Source: Lolium rigidum
Lineage: Eukaryota; Streptophyta; Magnoliopsida; Poales; Poaceae
Direction: 5' to 3'
DNA length: 64,000 bases
Assembly (NCBI RefSeq): GCF_022539505.1
Contig: NC_061514.1
Location: 218,945,837 to 219,009,836, forward strand
Part shown: piece after piece, positions 60,455 to 64,000 of the stretch
Position numbering within the stretch: the stretch's first letter is position 1
Layout of the letters: the number at the start of each line of letters is the position of its first letter
Position numbers and translations under genes: made by a program
Notes under the pieces: model-generated
Told to the model about the DNA's origin: nothing
Seen by the model: only the letters and a program-made list of their open reading frames with translations
Database searches by the model: none

Positions 60455-60708
60455 TACTTCTACCCCTGGCAAGAACGTAAGCGCCGGCGATACACAAAGT
60501 TACCCCCGGCGAATAGGCTAGGTGCCGGCGGTAACAAATACCGCCGGCGGAGTGGAGAAGGTGCCGGCGATAAGTTGGAGTTACCGCCGGCGAACACGAA
60601 AGCGCCGGGGATAACCCCTTACCACCGGCGAGGTGATCGCTGGCGAATACGAAAACGCCGGCGGTAGGGGTTTTTGGTGCGCCGGCGGTAAGCGATTTTG
60701 TAGTAGTG
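60455..60708. repeat. Right subterminal repeats and terminus of CACTA-1
   Basis: About eleven copies of the taccgccggcg-type motif, again alternating in orientation, mirror the left end. They finish with tttgtagtagtg at 60708. Confidence 0.85.
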
Positions 60709-61398
60709 GCGATTTCACGGCCCAATCCCCCCGCCGGTTTTACTGTGATGTTCTTATCTTACTTGTATCGAGGTCTTTCGCTCCCTGCCCACAAATTCCT
60801 TCATCACCTCCTTCGGGTTTACGAGATCCAATTGTGGCAATTGACTCCTAATTCAATCCTTCACCTTGCTATTTTCATCACCCTCTGTGAAGCGTTTTTG
60901 GGCATCTAGCCCCACTTTGGATTGTTGAAGAAAATTTTCTTCGTAAAAAGGTACAGCAATAGTGGTGGGTTCTTCGTCATTGGCGGAGTTGGATTTGTCG
61001 TTCGCAAAGAAGTTAATTACTTCAACTTTCCGATGAGAGAGTCTGTGCAAGTATGGAGGCTGAAGTGGTTCTATATTAGGGACACTTCAATAACTGAATC
61101 CCAACTCCCTCGTTTCTCCGATGTTCTCGAGGCCAAACCTAAGAAATCTTGGAAAATATCCTTTCTCCCGATGAAAAACCAGCAGTCGACAAGTTGTTTG
61201 ACAGATTCCTTCGGATCAAGGAAGCCGATGGTCAGACCATGATAGGCACGGAGGTAGCCGCTGTGTTCTTAAAGCATCGAGTCCAGCCGATCATGGTTAG
61301 GGCTCATCCGATGTGGTTGTATTCGGGTCCCAAGGATGAGACTAGGATAAATATCGCCGAATCGTCCGAAAAGGAACTGCTTGATGAAGTTCGGCGCC

Positions 61399-63085
61399 TG
61401 CTGGCGTGCAGTTGACGTGGGAGTTAGAAATCTTTGTGGTGTAACTTTTCTTAAGGTCCCCGGCAACGGCGCCAGAAAATATCTTGCTGGCGTGTAATTG
61501 ACACACGTTTGTTGGGAACCCCAAGAGGAAGGTGTGATGTGTACAGCTGCAAGTTTTCCCTCAGTAAGAAACCAAGGTTATCGAACCAGTAGGAGTCAAG
61601 GAACACGTGAAGGTTGTTGGTGACGGAGTGTAGTGCGGCGCAACACCAGGGATTCCCGCGCCAACGTGGAACCTGCACAACACAATCACAATACTTTGCC
61701 CCAACTTAACAGTGAGGTTCTCAATCTCACCGGCTTGCTATAAACAAAGGATTAAACGTATGGTGTGGAAAATGATGTTTGTTTGCGAAGAACAGTAAAG
61801 AACAGAGTTTGCAGTAGATTGTATTTCGAGATGTAAAAGAATGGACCGGGGTCCACAGTTCACTAGTGGTGTCTCTCCGATAAGAAATAGCATGTTGGGT
61901 GAACAAATTACAGTTGGGCAATTGATAAATAGAGAGGGCATAACAATGCACATACATATCACGATGACTACTATGAGATTTAATCAGGGCATTACGACAG
62001 AGTACATAGACCGCTATCCAGCATGCATCTATGCCTAAAAAGTACACCTTCAGGTTAGCATCCGCACCCCTTCTAGTATTAAGTTGCAAACAACAGACAA
62101 TTGCATTAAGTATGGTGCGTAATGTATTCAACACAAATATCCTTAGACAAAGCATTGATGTTTTATCCCTAGTGGCAACATCACATCCACAACCTTAGAA
62201 CTTTCTGTCACTGGTCCCGAGATTCAATGGAGGCATGAACCCACTATCGAGCATAAATACTCCCTCTTGGAGTTACAAGTATCAACTTGGCCAAAGCCTC
62301 TACTAGCAACGGAGAGCATGCAAGAACATAAACAACACATATATGATAGATTGATAATCAACTTGACATAGTATTCCATATTCATCGGATCCCAACAAAC
62401 ACAACATGTAGCATTACAAATAGATGATCTTGATCATGATAGGCAGCTCACAAGATCTAACATGATAGCACAATGAGGAGAAGACAACCATCTAGCTACT
62501 GCTATGGACCCATAGTCTCGGGGTGAACTACTCACACATCAATCCGGAGGCGATCATGGTGATGAAGAGTCCTCCGGGAGATGATTCCCCTCTCCGGCAG
62601 GGTGCCGGAGGCGATCTCCTGAATCCCCCGAGATGGGATTGGCGGCGGCGGCGTCTCTGGAAGGTCTTCCGTATCGTGGCTCTCGGTACAGGGGTTTTCG
62701 CGACGAAGGCTATAAGTAGGCGGAAGGGCAGCGTTGGAGGGCTGACGAGGGGCCCACACCATAAGGCGGCGCGGGCCCCCTCTGGCCGCGCGGCCCTATG
62801 GTGGCGGCGCCTCGTCGCCCCACTTCGTATCCCCTTCGGTCTTCTGGAAGCTCCGTGGAAAAATAAGACCCTGGTGTTGATTTCGTCCAATTCCGTGAAT
62901 ATTTCCTTTGTAGGATTTCTGAAACCAAAAACATCAGAAAACAGCAACTGGCTCTTCGGCATCTCGTCAATAGGTTAGTGTCGGAAAATGCATATAAATG
63001 ATGTAAAGTGTGTATAAAACATGTGAGTATCATCATAAAAGTAGCATGAAACATAAGAAATTATAGATACGTTTGAGACGTATCA
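61399..63085 (-). mobile_element. Solo LTR of the Athila-like (Sabrina/WHAM-like) family
   Basis: A 1,687-bp LTR homologous along its length to 1394-3074 is flanked by the 5-bp duplication gcgcc (61394-61398 and 63086-63090). No interior is present, so it is the product of LTR-LTR recombination. Taking it out with one gcgcc rejoins the surrounding frame as LLDEVRRLTLFSQEDL. The short open frames inside it are not genes. Confidence 0.95.
61457..61474 (-). other. Embedded primer-binding-site copy in the solo LTR
   Basis: An exact 18-base tRNA-Asp-type primer site lies 58 bp inside the LTR. Beyond it, at 61484, a second copy of the LTR-end phrase tgctggcgtg is present, matching the one at the true end (61399). 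The unit (LTR end plus primer site) is therefore duplicated over 85 bp. Confidence 0.9.
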
Positions 63086-64000
63086 GCGCCTCACTCTCTT
63101 CAGCCAAGAAGATTTAATCCCACTGATATCTTCCCATCCGCCATTTGATGCCGATCATCAGCCAATTGAGGTAAAAAAATTCCTTCATGGTTTCATTGTA
63201 CTATTTCCATTGATCAATATTTATGACTGCCATTGTCCTTACTCGTTTGCTTCGATAGATCCCCATAGCTCCTGAGCACTTGCAAGATCTGCCAAACTAT
63301 TCTTCCGAGATAAGGGATTCCTCAATCCTCGAGGGATCCCATATCGAGGAAAATGCTGACCCAAAAGATGAGTGTGATGACCCAATGAATCCTGAAGCTG
63401 TCTATATCAATCCTCAATCTTAAGCCGATGACATTAGCGACACAGCGGGGTCCATGCATGACAACGACGCTGATCGCGCTGCCTTTGTTGATGCAGCTGT
63501 GGAGGAGCCCGAGGCGCTGCCTTTGAAGAGACCATCCAGCGGCTTTGCCGACGAAGATGATCTTTTCGATCTGTAAGTTCCTGCTTATTTTTCTTAAAAT
63601 GGTGTCCTATCATTGCTATCCGCATCATCGTTTGATTTCGCCAATCTTTCGTACTGATGAAGGTTTCCTCGAGCCTCCGCCCAAGAAGGCCAAATCTTGC
63701 ACTGTTCTGCCGAATCCCGCAGCTTCCGAAGCTTCAGCCCCTGTCACGGTCCCGACAACCCAGATGTCGACTGCTTCTTCCCTCTCTAGGGGGAAGGATA
63801 TTCCTTCGACTGCCGCTGCCACAGCTCCTTCTCCAGGGAAACCTGTAAGTCCTTTTCCGTTTTAATGCAACATCTCCTGAATGGACCCTGGTTAAATTAC
63901 TAGCTCTTCAGCTGATAACTATTTTTCCTTATTTCTTAAGGATTTGCGAGCTGTCATATCTTCCTTAGAATATTTCGCCTCCCAATACACTTCCCTGGAA

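Larger units (their letters stand above)
39879..60708 (+). mobile_element. CACTA-1: complete CACTA transposon, 20.8 kb including a nested retroelement
   Basis: The left end reads CACTACTAGGGAAAGCC and the right end, read inward, CACTACTACAAAATCGC. A 3-bp duplication (gcg) flanks it at 39876-39878 and 60709-60711. Removing the element and one gcg rejoins the host frame exactly (V-I-L-P-G-A-I-S-R-P). Subtracting the nested element at 51206-59480 and its duplicated target leaves about 12.5 kb. Contents left to right: subterminal repeats, tnpD, an internal subterminal-like cluster, a tRNA-like segment, a captured RING gene fragment, a second ORF, and the right subterminal repeats. Both genes are broken, so the copy is not autonomous now. 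Confidence 0.93.
38055..64000 (-). mobile_element. Tat-lineage gypsy-type LTR retrotransposon with antisense accessory ORF, interrupted and cut by the window edge
   Basis: The 3' LTR is at 38055-38596 in minus orientation, followed inward by a polypurine-tract candidate. A plus-strand, hence antisense, accessory ORF with a PF04195-type domain extends to the window end. Accessory ORFs between pol and the 3' LTR, in either orientation, are established for Tat-lineage elements such as Grande, RIRE2 and RetroSat2. Gag-pol and the 5' LTR would lie beyond 64000. CACTA-1 (39879-60708) and a solo LTR (61399-63085) are inserted within it. Confidence 0.7.
39618..64000 (+). pseudogene. Accessory ORF with 'putative gypsy type transposon' (PF04195) domain, split by two insertions
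   Basis: ATG at 39618 opens a Lys/Ser-Pro-rich N-terminus (MVKKKSSTLATSAASSG). The frame runs to 39875, crosses CACTA-1 without loss if one gcg is kept, and resumes at 60712 (ISRPNPPAGFTVMFLSYLYR, LSLPAHKFLHHLL, ITLCEAFLGI). A TAG near 60908 and frame changes near 60950 and 61150 break it. Recognisable sequence continues as FPMRESVQVWRLKWFYIRD, EVAAVFLKHRVQPIMVRAHP and SEKELLDEVRR to 61398. After the solo LTR the same frame continues (TLFSQEDLIPL) to a donor at 63171. The next exon is 63259-63572, with an in-frame TAA at 63421, and a proline-rich exon follows (EPPPKKAKS) near 63660-63845. Known only as a domain of transposon accessory proteins; molecular role unknown. Confidence 0.75.

Overview
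The window is transposon-dense DNA from a grass nuclear genome, most probably a pooid cereal or a close relative. This rests on three things: long terminal repeats of the Sabrina/WHAM type that are abundant in Triticeae and allies, CACTA transposons with CACTACTAGG- and CACTACAAGAAA-type ends, and intron-split plant reading frames. I see no intact ordinary host gene. Almost every base can be placed in a nested set of mobile elements, and several nestings are proven by target-site duplications (TSDs) that restore an older reading frame when the insert is removed.

Layout. (1) 1-3074: 5' part of a minus-strand Athila-lineage LTR retrotransposon (LTR, primer-binding site, broken gag) inserted in an older CACTA transposase gene. 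(2) 3075-36259: the right-hand part of a large CACTA element, here CACTA-2. It holds a broken tnpD-type transposase (minus), a tRNA-like pol III box pair, a three-exon gene with a B3-like end (minus), a first exon of a 3'-5' exonuclease-like gene (plus), a 23-kb array of about 35 units of a 667-bp CpG-rich tandem repeat, a multi-exon tnpA-type gene (plus), a GGCCCA-rich minisatellite and the right terminus at 36259. That all of this is one element is an inference, because the left end lies outside the window. (3) 36260-38054: flanking DNA with one candidate exon and a duplicated intron-like tract. (4) 38055 to the window end: a minus-strand Tat-lineage gypsy element whose antisense accessory ORF (putative gypsy-type transposon domain, PF04195) runs on the plus strand. 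It is cut by two insertions. CACTA-1 (39879-60708, TSD gcg) carries tnpD, a captured RING-finger gene fragment and a long second ORF. A solo LTR (61399-63085, TSD gcgcc) lies further right. (5) CACTA-1's second ORF is in turn split by a non-autonomous retroelement (51206-59480, TSD gtttg) with two 3.9-kb LTRs and only 468 bp between them.

Relative order read from the nesting: the Tat element is older than both CACTA-1 and the solo LTR, and CACTA-1 is older than the 3.9-kb-LTR element. The 3.9-kb LTRs are nearly identical over their outer half and visibly more different over the other half. The most unusual points are the 667-bp array with local higher-order structure, an LTR family that has swallowed a copy of its own primer-binding site, tRNA-like A/B boxes in both CACTA elements, a hybrid-binding (viroplasmin/RNase HI N-terminal type) domain at the end of the CACTA-1 accessory ORF, and the splice-intact RING fragment.
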